64,000 bases of DNA from Pseudomonas batumici (GTDB lineage: Bacteria; Pseudomonadota; Gammaproteobacteria; Pseudomonadales; Pseudomonadaceae), in assembly GCF_000820515.1 (NCBI RefSeq), contig NZ_JXDG01000042.1, forward strand, positions 124,001-188,000, in the 5' to 3' direction. Both the position numbers and the translations under genes were made by a program. This document shows positions 7,891 through 16,504 of this stretch, piece by piece (the first letter of the stretch is position 1; each line of letters starts with the position of its first letter). The notes under the pieces were generated by a model. The model had not been told where the DNA came from. It did not search any database and worked only from the letters and a program-made list of their open reading frames with translations.

Positions 7891-8793
7891 ATGACCAGTA
7901 AGCTTTTATGCCCTGCCTTGATTGCACTGGCAGTCTCCACCAGCCCTGCTTTCCCTGGCGTGGCCAACGCCGCTGAAGAGATGGATCACGGTTCGATGGG
8001 AACCATGGATCACAGCAGGATGAACATGGACCAGGGCCAAATGGACGGTATGGAGAGTATGGATTCAGGAGCGACCACCACGAGCCGTACCCCCATTCCC
8101 GCACTGACCGACGCTGATCGTGCAGCCGCCTTTCCACCGGTGGCGGGTCATGGCGTCCACGACAAAAAACTCAACGCCTTCATGCTGCTGGATAAGTTCG
8201 AGTACCAGGATGCTGACAACGGCAGCGCACTGAGCTGGGATGCAAAGGGATGGATCGGTGGAGACGTCAATCGTCTTTGGCTGCGTTCGGAAGGTGAACG
8301 TACCCATGGTGCAACCGAGAGCGCCGAACTCCAAGCGCTTTGGGGGCACTCGATCGGTCCGTGGTGGGATGTCGTCACCGGTTTACGCCAAGACTTCAAA
8401 CCCGGCTCACCACAGACTTGGGGGGCTCTTGGCATTCAGGGCATGGCCCTCTACAACTTCGAAACCGAAGCAACCGTCTACATCGGTGAGAACGGTCAGA
8501 CCGCTGCTCGGTTCGAGGGTGACTACGACATTCTGCTCACCAATCGCCTGATCTTGCAGCCGACTGCGGAAGCGAATTTCTACGGGAAAAACGATCCTCG
8601 GCGCGGCATTGGCTCGGGCTTGGCGAATACCGAAGTGGGCTTGCGCCTGCGCTATGAAATTGCCCGCGAATTTGCCCCCTATATCGGGGTGACTTGGAAT
8701 CGCTCCTACGGCAAGAGCACCGACCTGGCCGAAGACGAAGGACAAAAAACCAACGAGGCTCGATTTGTAGCCGGTATTCGGATGTGGTTCTGA
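7891..8793 (+). CDS. copB: Outer-membrane copper resistance protein CopB
   Basis: A 300-residue protein with a signal peptide ending near ANA-AEE, then a Met/His-rich segment (EEMDHGSMGTMDHSRMNMDQG) and a beta-barrel C-terminal part ending in aromatic residues (IRMWF), as in outer-membrane proteins. Length and layout fit CopB. An AAGGAG ribosome site precedes the ATG, 14 bases after copA. Works with CopA to hold or export copper. Confidence 0.94.
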   Translation: MTSKLLCPALIALAVSTSPAFPGVANAAEEMDHGSMGTMDHSRMNMDQGQMDGMESMDSGATTTSRTPIPALTDADRAAAFPPVAGHGVHDKKLNAFMLLDKFEYQDADNGSALSWDAKGWIGGDVNRLWLRSEGERTHGATESAELQALWGHSIGPWWDVVTGLRQDFKPGSPQTWGALGIQGMALYNFETEATVYIGENGQTAARFEGDYDILLTNRLILQPTAEANFYGKNDPRRGIGSGLANTEVGLRLRYEIAREFAPYIGVTWNRSYGKSTDLAEDEGQKTNEARFVAGIRMWF

Positions 8794-8912
8794 GTCATTT
8801 GTCTGAGCAACACCCTCAAAGCAGGCGCCGATCAGATCATCGCTGAATATCCTGGAACCTAATCTGAATGTGGCTACTGGTGGGCCACAACCGACTTGGC
8901 GGGAGCAGGCCT

Positions 8913-10037
8913 CTATTTACCCTGCCCCCTCGCCAACAGCAAGCCCAGTGCCGCACATGACAGCAAGGTCAAACCCAGAGCCTGGGACCAGGCGGCGAGC
9001 ATCATCCCGACGCCAATCAGCAGGTAATACAACAAGCCGAACAGCGCACCGGCGGTACCCAATCGATCACCGTAGTTCGACAGAGCCGAACCGAGGATAT
9101 TGGGAATCGCCATGCCAAACGCCAACACCACCGGCAGCATCGCCAACACGAACAGGACACTGCCTTGCATCAGCCACACGCCAGCCCCACCCAATAATCC
9201 CGACAACGCAGCGATACGGATCAACCGCGCACTGCCGAACCCTCGGCGCAACAGACGCTTGTTGAACCAGGCGCCAAGGCCGGACCCCAGGGCCAGAATC
9301 ACGCCGCTGTAACCGAACGATTGCCCGCTCAAACCCAGGTCTTCAAAGATGAACGGTGCGAGGCTGTAGTAGCTGAACAGCGCGATGTTGAACAACGCCA
9401 CCAAGAGCGCCGAACGCCAGATATCAAGGTCTTGCAGCATGCGCCACAGCGTCTCGAACACTCCGACAGCAGCCAGGTGATGAGGTCGGGTTTCTGGCAG
9501 TGCTCGCCAGGACCACAAGCACAACCCCAGGGATAGCAGCAGCAGACACCCCAGCACGCCTCGATAGCCGAAGGCGTGCACCAGGCTCGCGCCACCGAAC
9601 AGTCCGATCGCCGGGCTGGCGGCCAACGCAACGCCCATCAGCGAAAATATCTGCGCCAGTTGCGCACCGTTGAAGCGGTCACGCAACAGGGTCTGCGTGA
9701 CCACCGAACCCACCGCGGCAGCAAACGCGGCCAACGCCTGGGCGACCAACAAGGTATCGAAGGTGCGGGAGGTCAGCGCGAGTATCGATGCCACGGCGTA
9801 AAGCGAAAGACCGATAAGCATGGAGGGTCGTCGCCCGATCCTGTCGCACAGGCGCCCCCACACCACCACGCCGAATGCGAACGACAGGAAGTAGACCGAG
9901 AGGGTTTGCGCTGCCTGCTGCGGCCCCACGGCAAAGGCCCGGCCGATATCCGCCAGCGCTGGGCTGTAAAGGGTTTGCGCGAGTTGCGGGAACATTAATA
10001 GCGCAATGGCCAGCACCACCAGCCTTTTAGACTTCAT
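8913..10037 (-). CDS. MFS efflux transporter, Bcr/CflA-like
   Basis: A 374-residue inner-membrane protein with about 12 membrane segments. The loop 2-3 motif GRLCDRIGRRPSM is the MFS motif A. The N-terminal part (PQLAQTLYSPALADI) resembles Bcr/CflA multidrug pumps. The start at 10037 has GAAG upstream and begins the first helix; the open frame to 10169 runs into the divergent AraC gene. Probable regulator: the AraC protein at 10138. Substrate unknown. Confidence 0.88.
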   Translation of the reverse strand: MKSKRLVVLAIALLMFPQLAQTLYSPALADIGRAFAVGPQQAAQTLSVYFLSFAFGVVVWGRLCDRIGRRPSMLIGLSLYAVASILALTSRTFDTLLVAQALAAFAAAVGSVVTQTLLRDRFNGAQLAQIFSLMGVALAASPAIGLFGGASLVHAFGYRGVLGCLLLLSLGLCLWSWRALPETRPHHLAAVGVFETLWRMLQDLDIWRSALLVALFNIALFSYYSLAPFIFEDLGLSGQSFGYSGVILALGSGLGAWFNKRLLRRGFGSARLIRIAALSGLLGGAGVWLMQGSVLFVLAMLPVVLAFGMAIPNILGSALSNYGDRLGTAGALFGLLYYLLIGVGMMLAAWSQALGLTLLSCAALGLLLARGQGK

Positions 10038-10107
10038 CAGCACTTCACTCGCCAGAAAAAACAGGCGCCCAGTTTGAAGCCTGCCAAGTGGCGTATTATC
10101 AAAACCA

Positions 10108-10135
10108 GGACAATTAATCCTTGAAATCGGACAAT
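10108..10135 (+). promoter_or_regulatory. Direct repeat, possible AraC operator
   Basis: GGACAAT occurs at 10108-10114 and 10129-10135. The two copies are 21 bases apart (two helical turns) and extend to GGACAATyrAT. They lie 71-98 bases upstream of the MFS start and just before the AraC start. Direct repeats at this spacing are typical of AraC-family sites. Confidence 0.4.
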
Positions 10136-10137
10136 CG

Positions 10138-10902
10138 ATGGCCTGGCTCAACGCCCATGCAGCTTTCAACCCCGACCACTACCCGGCGCCGGTCATTGGC
10201 ATTGCCGCCACCCTGGGCGATCACGACTCCGGCCTCCATCAGCATCAACGAGGTCAGTTGCTGTTTACCCATCAGGGCTGCACGCGCATCACGCTGGCGC
10301 AGCACTTGTGCCTGCTACCGCCGTCCCGTGCGGCCTGGATACCTTCGGGGGTGGCTCACCGCGCCGTGATGCAAAAGGCCGTGGACTATCGATCGATTTA
10401 TCTGTCATCCGAGCTGTGCACCGAACTGCCGCAACAGGTCTGCGTGATCGAAGTCAGCCCATTGCTACGGGCAGTACTGGAGCCGATCGCTGCTGCCGAC
10501 TTCGACACCGATTGGCGGCAAGGCAAATTCGTTCATTTGCTGGGACTGTGCCTCAGCGAAATTCGTGACGCGACGCAACAACCCATGCTGTTACCCCTGC
10601 CCCAGGACAGACGTTTAAAGCCACTGCTGGCAATGCCCGAACAACTGCCACCGACCGTCCAGGTACTCGAGCGGCAAATCGGCGCCAGCAGCCGGACCAT
10701 CGGCCGCATTTTCCAGCGCGAGACCGGCATGAGCTATCAGCAATGGCGCCAACAGTGGCGCTTGATGCGTGCCATCGAGCTGCTTTCCACCGGGCGCAGC
10801 CTCAGCTACAGCGCTTTCGAATTGGGCTTTTCCAGCGATAGCGCGTTCATTGCATTCTTCAGGGACCTGACTGGCACTACCCCTGGAGCCTGGCAGAAAT
10901 GA
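10138..10902 (+). CDS. AraC-family regulator with cupin sensor
   Basis: A 254-residue protein. The N-terminal cupin (HDSGLHQHQRGQLLFTHQG) is followed by a C-terminal AraC DNA-binding domain, with the second helix-turn-helix at ALELGFSSDSAFIAFFRDL-like sequence (here AFELGFSSDSAFIAFFRDL) and the end TTPGAW. It is divergent from the Bcr-type pump gene and probably controls it. The stop codon lies inside the palindrome at 10900. Ribosome site weak. Confidence 0.9.
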   Translation: MAWLNAHAAFNPDHYPAPVIGIAATLGDHDSGLHQHQRGQLLFTHQGCTRITLAQHLCLLPPSRAAWIPSGVAHRAVMQKAVDYRSIYLSSELCTELPQQVCVIEVSPLLRAVLEPIAAADFDTDWRQGKFVHLLGLCLSEIRDATQQPMLLPLPQDRRLKPLLAMPEQLPPTVQVLERQIGASSRTIGRIFQRETGMSYQQWRQQWRLMRAIELLSTGRSLSYSAFELGFSSDSAFIAFFRDLTGTTPGAWQK

Positions 10903-10914
10903 TCGATTCGATCA
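10900..10914. promoter_or_regulatory. Operator-like palindrome, copy 1
   Basis: TGATCGATTCGATCA is a perfect 15-base palindrome around a central T. It overlaps the AraC stop codon. An equal palindrome (central A) is at 10983. The pair flanks the promoter region of the sugar-acid operon starting at 11035. Confidence 0.6.
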
Positions 10915-10982
10915 AAAACAAACAATAACGCTCACAAAAATAATTTCATTGATTTTTTTAGTCATTTTTTACTTGCCATTCA

Positions 10983-10997
10983 TGATCGAATCGATCA
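10983..10997. promoter_or_regulatory. Operator-like palindrome, copy 2
   Basis: TGATCGAATCGATCA matches copy 1 except at the central base. Centre-to-centre distance is 83 bases, close to eight helical turns, and the start codon of the first operon gene is 38 bases downstream. This placement suits a repressor that loops DNA. The DeoR protein encoded at 17947 is the obvious candidate; an outside regulator is possible. Confidence 0.65.
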
Positions 10998-11034
10998 CTC
11001 TCGCTCCAATTACAACAAAACAAGAGCGCCCTTC

Positions 11035-11916
11035 ATGAAATTCCACGGCATCGTTCCCGCCTTAGTCACCCCGTTTACCGCCGACCAGCGCCTGGACGAA
11101 AAGGCCTTGCGCGGCCTGGTCGAAAGCCTGATCGAAGCCGGTGTTCATGGCCTGTTCGTGCTAGGCACCAACGGCGAGTTTTTCGCCCTGTCCGACGAAG
11201 AAAAACTCGAAATCACCCGCATCACCCTCGACGCCTCGGCGGGCCGCTTGCCCGTCATGGTCGGTACCGGGGCGTTCAGTACCCGCGAAGTGATTGAAAT
11301 GAACAAACGCGTCGAAGGCATGGGCGCCGACGCGTTGTCCGTCATCACCCCGTACTTCAATGCCGTCAGCCAATCGGAACTGATCAAGCATTACGAGGCC
11401 ATCGGCGACGCCACCTCGCTCCCGGTGATGATGTACAACATTCCGGCCAAGACCGGCATGTCCATCGGCCTGGGCGCCGTGGCCACCTTGTCCAAGCACC
11501 CACAGATCAAGGGCATCAAGGACAGCGCCGGTAACTTCGACAACCTGGTGCAGATGATCAAATACCGCAGTGACGACTTCGCGGTCTTCGCCGGTACCGA
11601 CTCCCTGATCTACTGGAACCTGCTCGCCGGTGGCGACGGTGCCGTGGCCGCCACCGCCAACGCCGTGCCGCATGTGGTCATGTCCATCTGGAACAACTTC
11701 CAGGCCGGCAACCATGAAGCCGCCAAGGCCGCTCAGGAACTGCTGCGTCCGCTGCGCGATGCCTTCGCGATGGGCACCATGCCCTCGGTGCTGAAAAAAG
11801 CCACCGAACTGTTGAACGTGCCGGTCGGTCCCTGCCGCGCCCCGGTCGAGCCCCTTGATCCGGCGGCCGTGCAGAAACTCGCAGAGCTGTTGGCTGTTTA
11901 TCGCCACACCGCCTGA
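11035..11916 (+). CDS. DapA-family lyase/aldolase of sugar-acid operon
   Basis: A 293-residue protein of the class I aldolase DapA/NAL family. Visible features are the N-terminal GIVPALVTPF, GTNGEFFALSDEEK (the GTTGE region), the active-site Tyr in MMYNIPAKTG and the Schiff-base Lys in KGIKDSAGN. Biosynthetic DapA would not be in a catabolic operon, so it more likely cleaves or dehydrates a 2-oxo sugar acid. First gene of the operon; the following gene starts ten bases after its stop. Exact substrate unknown. Confidence 0.85.
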   Translation: MKFHGIVPALVTPFTADQRLDEKALRGLVESLIEAGVHGLFVLGTNGEFFALSDEEKLEITRITLDASAGRLPVMVGTGAFSTREVIEMNKRVEGMGADALSVITPYFNAVSQSELIKHYEAIGDATSLPVMMYNIPAKTGMSIGLGAVATLSKHPQIKGIKDSAGNFDNLVQMIKYRSDDFAVFAGTDSLIYWNLLAGGDGAVAATANAVPHVVMSIWNNFQAGNHEAAKAAQELLRPLRDAFAMGTMPSVLKKATELLNVPVGPCRAPVEPLDPAAVQKLAELLAVYRHTA

Positions 11917-11926
11917 GGGGACTGAC

Positions 11927-13096
11927 ATGACCGCGATCCATCACTTCCAAACCGTCAAGAACATCATCCATGGCCCTGGCAGCCTGGAGCAGTTGGGCGA
12001 CAAGCTGTATCTACTGGATACCCCGCTCAAACAGGTCGTCCTGGTCACCCAGAACGCCATGCACCGTCTCGGTGTCACCGACAAGATCAAGGCGCAGTTC
12101 GCCAGGCGCGGCATCGCCGTGCATATGATTGATAACGTCGAAATCGAGCCGACCTTGGAAAACATCGAACGGGTCTTTCGCGAGGACGTCGCCCCGTTTG
12201 CACCGGACGCGTTGATCGCCGTGGGCGGCGGCAGCGTGCTCGATGCGGCCAAGCTGTTCGCGGTGATGCTGACCAACGACACCCCGCTCAAGGAGCTGCT
12301 CGGAATCGACAAGGTCAGCAACCCGGGCAAGCCGATGGTGCTGGTTCCGACCACCTCGGGCACCGGCTCCGAGGTCACGCCCAACGCCATCGTCACCCTG
12401 CCCGACGAAGAGTTGAAGATCGGTGTCGTCAGCCGTCACCTGCTGCCAACCCTGGTGATCCTCGACCCCTTGCTGACCCTGAGCCTACCCAAGGCGATCA
12501 CCGCCGCGACCGGCATGGATGCCTTCACCCATTCGCTGGAATCGTTCATTTCCACCAAGGCCAATCCGCTCAGCGACACCTTTGCCCTGGAATCCATGCG
12601 GCTGATCGCCGGCAGCATCGTCGAGGCCTATCAACAGCCCGACTCGGTACGGGCCCGTGGCGATATGCTGCTGGGTTCGATGTATGGCGGCCTGGCCCTG
12701 ACCGGTGCCGGCACCGCCGCCGTGCATGCCCTGGCCTATCCGCTGGGCGGCAAGTTCCATGTCACCCATGGCGTCGCCAATGCGATGCTGTTGCCCCATG
12801 TCATGGCCTTCAACCTGGACAGCTGCGCCGCCCGTCTCAAGCGCGCCGCCTGTGTCTGTGGCGTGGCCCTGGAGAGCGATAGCGACGAAGTGGCCGCCGG
12901 CAAACTGATCGAGCAGATCCACACCTGGACAGCGATCCTGAACATCCCGCAGAACCTGCGCGAATTCAACGTGGCGGAAGAACATCTGGCGGAAATGGCG
13001 GTGGCCGCGTCCAAGGTCACTCGCTTGATGGCCAACAATCCCAAGGTCCTCAGCCTCGACGATATCCAGCAACTTTATCGGCGCCTGCTGCCATGA
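11927..13096 (+). CDS. Iron-containing alcohol dehydrogenase
   Basis: A 389-residue NAD(P)-dependent group III alcohol dehydrogenase. It shows the nucleotide-binding GGGSVLDAAK and TTSGTGSEVT, and metal ligands at Asp198 and His202 (DAFTHSLES), with two further His in HALAYPLGGKFHVTHG near 266 and 280. A GAGGGG ribosome site lies six bases before the ATG. It overlaps the next gene by four bases (ATGA). Probably reduces or oxidises an aldehyde or 2-hydroxy acid in the same pathway, such as an aldolase product. Confidence 0.88.
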   Translation: MTAIHHFQTVKNIIHGPGSLEQLGDKLYLLDTPLKQVVLVTQNAMHRLGVTDKIKAQFARRGIAVHMIDNVEIEPTLENIERVFREDVAPFAPDALIAVGGGSVLDAAKLFAVMLTNDTPLKELLGIDKVSNPGKPMVLVPTTSGTGSEVTPNAIVTLPDEELKIGVVSRHLLPTLVILDPLLTLSLPKAITAATGMDAFTHSLESFISTKANPLSDTFALESMRLIAGSIVEAYQQPDSVRARGDMLLGSMYGGLALTGAGTAAVHALAYPLGGKFHVTHGVANAMLLPHVMAFNLDSCAARLKRAACVCGVALESDSDEVAAGKLIEQIHTWTAILNIPQNLREFNVAEEHLAEMAVAASKVTRLMANNPKVLSLDDIQQLYRRLLP

Positions 13097-14337
13097 GCAC
13101 CACGCCCATGCCGCGCCTCCTGATCATTGCCGACGACCTCTCCGGGGCCGCTGACTGCGCCGCCGATTTCGCCGGGCGCATGGTCACCCAGGTGGTGCTC
13201 AGCCAAGTCGGGCTGGATGTCGGCGCCTCGCTGGGCGCCGAGGTGATCGCCCTCGACCTCGACTCTCGGCGTCTCGACGCGCAAGCCGCCGCGGCAGCGC
13301 ATCGCGAGGTGTTGGGAATAGAGCCGGCGGGCGAGCTGCCGCTTTACAAAAAGATCGACTCTACCCTGCGCGGCAATATCGCCAGCGAAGTGGCCGCGCT
13401 GCAAGCCCTTCGCGGCATGGCCCTGGTTGCGCCGGCGTTCCCGCTGATGGGCAGGACGACAGTGGGCGGGGTTCAACAGCTCGATGACGTCCCCGTCGAT
13501 CAAACGGACGTCTGGCGCAATGAGCACCTCGCGGGCACGGCCAACCTGGTGGAGTTGTTGAGGGCGCAAGGTCTGCGCTGTGCGTCGCTCTCCCTCGATG
13601 CAGTACGTGATATGCAGCGATTGCAGGCAGACCTGCTCATGCATCTAGCCGACGGTGTACAAGCACTGGTCTGTGATGCGCAAACCGATACGGACCTTGC
13701 GAATATCGCCCAGGCCTCGGCGGCTCTGCATGAACGACTATTCTGGGTCGGCTCTGCCGGGCTGGCCCGACAGCTGCCGCAGGCGTTGGGATTTCCAGCG
13801 GTCTCAACCCAGCCGAATACGTCGAGCAACGGACCGGTGTTGAGCGTGGTCGGCAGTATGTCCCGACACGCCCAGGGCCAGGCCAACTACCTGGCCGAAC
13901 ACAGCAATCAATTACGTGTGCGCCTTGCTCCCGCCACCTTGTGCGCGGGACCGACAGCAGCCGAATGGCAGGCCATCGCCGCCTCGATCGAGACGGCCCT
14001 GCAGCAGGGTCGGCATGTACTGGTCAGTCTGCAACAGGAACACCGCGACCCCGGCCAGGCCGCGCAGTTGAGCGCGGCACTGGCCCAACTGCTCCAGCCC
14101 GCCCTACCCCACGCGGGCGCGCTGATCGCCACCGGTGGCGAAACCGCCCGCGCCATTCTCGGCGCCGCCGGTATTCCGCGCCTGGACCTTCAGGGTGACT
14201 TGGCCCCCGGCGTGGTCTTCTCCCGCGCCCGCTGGCATGGGCGTGACCTGCCCATCGTCACCAAAGCCGGCGGCTTCGGCCAGCCGAGCAGCCTCTTCGA
14301 TGCCTGGCGGCAACTGACCGCCACGTCGCAACCCTAA
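13093..14337 (+). CDS. Four-carbon acid sugar kinase (DUF1537 family)
   Basis: A 414-residue kinase. The N-terminal domain has IIADDLSGAADCAADF and YKKIDSTLRGNIASE, the substrate-domain motifs of DUF1537. The C-terminal nucleotide domain has GGETARAIL and LAPGVVFS. Characterised relatives phosphorylate threonate, erythronate or 4-hydroxythreonate at O4. With PdxA2 encoded directly downstream, the known logic is phosphorylation, then oxidation and decarboxylation to dihydroxyacetone phosphate. Start overlaps the previous stop (ATGA). Confidence 0.9.
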   Translation: MSTTPMPRLLIIADDLSGAADCAADFAGRMVTQVVLSQVGLDVGASLGAEVIALDLDSRRLDAQAAAAAHREVLGIEPAGELPLYKKIDSTLRGNIASEVAALQALRGMALVAPAFPLMGRTTVGGVQQLDDVPVDQTDVWRNEHLAGTANLVELLRAQGLRCASLSLDAVRDMQRLQADLLMHLADGVQALVCDAQTDTDLANIAQASAALHERLFWVGSAGLARQLPQALGFPAVSTQPNTSSNGPVLSVVGSMSRHAQGQANYLAEHSNQLRVRLAPATLCAGPTAAEWQAIAASIETALQQGRHVLVSLQQEHRDPGQAAQLSAALAQLLQPALPHAGALIATGGETARAILGAAGIPRLDLQGDLAPGVVFSRARWHGRDLPIVTKAGGFGQPSSLFDAWRQLTATSQP

Positions 14338-14352
14338 CGAAGGAAGCCCCCT

Positions 14353-15366
14353 ATGTCTGAACGTCCTGTCATCGGTATCACCATGGGCGATGCCACCGGC
14401 GTCGGTCCGGAAATCATCATGAAATGCCTGGCTCACGCCTCGCTGTACGAAACCTGCCGCCCGTTGGTGATCGGCGATGCGGCTCGACTGGCCGATGCCA
14501 ACCGTATTGTCGGTGGCAGCCTGAAAGTGAACAGCATTGAACGTCCCGGTCAGGCGCGCTTTCAACATGGCGTCGTCGATTGCATCGATCTGGCGCTGAT
14601 TCCTGCCGACCTGCCCTACGGCAAGCTTTCCGCCATCGCCGGCGATGCCGCATTCCGCTACATCGAACGTACCGTGCAACTGACCGAAGCCGGCGAGCTG
14701 GACGCCATTTGCACCGCGCCGCTGAACAAGGAAGCCTTGCATGCCGGTGGCCATATTTTTCCCGGCCACACCGAACTGCTGGCGCACCTGACCGGCATCG
14801 AAGAGGTCTCGATGATGCTGATGACGCCGACGCTGCGGGTGATTCACGTCACCACCCATATCGGCATCATCGACGCCATCGCCAGGATCGAGCCCGGCCT
14901 GGTGAAACGCACGATTGAACGCGCCCGCGAAACCCTCGTACGCGCCGGTATCGACAACCCGCTCATCGCGGTCTGTGGCATCAATCCCCATGCCGGGGAG
15001 AACGGCCTGTTCGGTTACGGCGAAGAGGCCACCAAGATCCAACCCGCCATCGACGAGCTGCGTGCACGCGGCTGGCGCGTGGAAGGCCCGCTGCCGGCCG
15101 ACACCCTGTTCTTCCGCGCCGGGCGCGGCGATTTCGATGCGGTGGTGGCGATGTATCACGATCAGGGTCATGGCCCGGTCAAGGTCATGGGCCTGGAAGC
15201 CGGGGTGAATGTCACCGTCGGCCTGCCGGTGATCCGCACCTCTGTCGACCACGGCACCGCCTTCGATATTGCCGGCAAAGGCATCGCCGACGAACGCAGC
15301 CTGACCGAGGCCATGCGCCAGGCCGTGGAACTGGCCGCCCACAAACGCACCAGCACGGCAGCCTGA
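14353..15366 (+). CDS. pdxA2: PdxA2-type 4-phospho-sugar-acid dehydrogenase
   Basis: A 337-residue protein of the PdxA family. It has GDATGVGPEI at the start, GHTELLAHLTG near 139 (metal-binding His) and YHDQGHGPVKVMG near 268. The operon setting beside a DUF1537 kinase marks it as the catabolic PdxA2 type rather than the vitamin B6 enzyme. It would oxidise the kinase product at C3, followed by loss of CO2. Ribosome site AAGGAAG upstream. Confidence 0.88.
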   Translation: MSERPVIGITMGDATGVGPEIIMKCLAHASLYETCRPLVIGDAARLADANRIVGGSLKVNSIERPGQARFQHGVVDCIDLALIPADLPYGKLSAIAGDAAFRYIERTVQLTEAGELDAICTAPLNKEALHAGGHIFPGHTELLAHLTGIEEVSMMLMTPTLRVIHVTTHIGIIDAIARIEPGLVKRTIERARETLVRAGIDNPLIAVCGINPHAGENGLFGYGEEATKIQPAIDELRARGWRVEGPLPADTLFFRAGRGDFDAVVAMYHDQGHGPVKVMGLEAGVNVTVGLPVIRTSVDHGTAFDIAGKGIADERSLTEAMRQAVELAAHKRTSTAA

Positions 15367-15429
15367 TTGCCCGCGAACGCCTGAATCAGCAGAACCTTAA
15401 AGCATAAAAATAATATTGAGGACCGCTCC

Positions 15430-16380
15430 ATGAGAATCGTCTCCACCTCCCCGTCTTTTGCCAAGTATTCGACAGAGCCGCTGACGCTGCTGGGCGAGCA
15501 GGCCATCGAATGCGTCAACCTGCCGGCCGACATCGGCGAAGACGAGTTCATCGCCCGGGCCAAGGGCGCACAAGCGGCGATCGTCGCGTTCAACACCATA
15601 AATGCCCGCGTGCTCGATGCACTGCCGGAGCTGCGTATCGTCTGCAAGCATGGTGTCGGCGTGGACAACATCGACCTGCCCGCCGCACGTGAACGCAAAG
15701 TGTGGGTCTGCAATGTGCCGGACTCCAACAAGCATGCGGTGGCGGACTACACCTTTGCCCTGCTGCTGGCCTCCGCCCGCAAGATCGCCCAGGCCGATCA
15801 ACAAACCAAGGCCGGGGAATGGCCGCGCCTGTTCGGCGCCGATGTCCACGGCAAAACCTTGGGCATCATCGGCCTGGGCAATATCGGTAAGGAGGTCGCG
15901 CGGCGCGCAGCCGGCTTCTCGATGCGGGTGATTGCCCATGATCCCTTCCCGGACCAGGCCTTTGCCGAGGCCAACGGTATCGGCCTGGTGGCGTTGAACG
16001 CGCTGTTGGGCGAGGCCGACTACGTCACCCTGCATATCGGCCTGAACGACGCCACCCACCACCTCATCGGCGCCGAACGCCTGGCCTTGATGAAGCCGCA
16101 CGCCCACCTGATCAATGCCGCGCGGGGCGGCATCATCGATGAAAACGCCTTGTTTGCCGCGCTGGAAAGCGGACACCTCGGGGGGGCCGCACTGGACGTG
16201 TTCGAAGAGGAGCCCGTCACCCGTCATCCCCTCTATGCCCTGCCGAACGTGATCGCTTCACCGCATATCGCCGGCTACACGCCGGGCGCGCTGGACATCC
16301 TGAGCCTGACTTGCGTGCGCAACATCGTCGCGGTGCTGAAGGCCAATGCGCGTCCTGAATTCGTGGTGAACGGCCTCTAG
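15430..16380 (+). CDS. D-isomer-specific 2-hydroxyacid dehydrogenase
   Basis: A 316-residue NAD-dependent dehydrogenase of the SerA-like group without a regulatory ACT domain. Visible features are the Rossmann motif GLGNIGKEVARR, the catalytic Arg in NAARGGIIDE, the Glu in EEEPVTRHPLY and the catalytic His in ASPHIAGYTPG (about residue 278). GAGGA precedes the ATG. It probably oxidises or reduces a 2-hydroxy sugar acid feeding the kinase/PdxA2 steps. The 63-base gap to pdxA2 is short enough for one operon. Confidence 0.88.
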   Translation: MRIVSTSPSFAKYSTEPLTLLGEQAIECVNLPADIGEDEFIARAKGAQAAIVAFNTINARVLDALPELRIVCKHGVGVDNIDLPAARERKVWVCNVPDSNKHAVADYTFALLLASARKIAQADQQTKAGEWPRLFGADVHGKTLGIIGLGNIGKEVARRAAGFSMRVIAHDPFPDQAFAEANGIGLVALNALLGEADYVTLHIGLNDATHHLIGAERLALMKPHAHLINAARGGIIDENALFAALESGHLGGAALDVFEEEPVTRHPLYALPNVIASPHIAGYTPGALDILSLTCVRNIVAVLKANARPEFVVNGL

Positions 16381-16504
16381 CTCGTCCGCCCCCCGACCTG
16401 AAGCGACTGTCGGCAGCGCAATGGGCAGGCGGTCCGAGCCCTCCCCCAGGTGCGATCACGCTGTCGTCAGGTCTTGCGATACATCCGAACCCGGAGTTGG
16501 AACC

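Noticed and set aside
11035..11916. Biosynthetic dapA (lysine pathway)
   Set aside because: The catabolic operon context and the GTNGEF variant make a housekeeping role unlikely.
14353..15366. Housekeeping pdxA (vitamin B6 pathway)
   Set aside because: It lies directly after a DUF1537 kinase gene in a sugar-acid operon, the mark of PdxA2.
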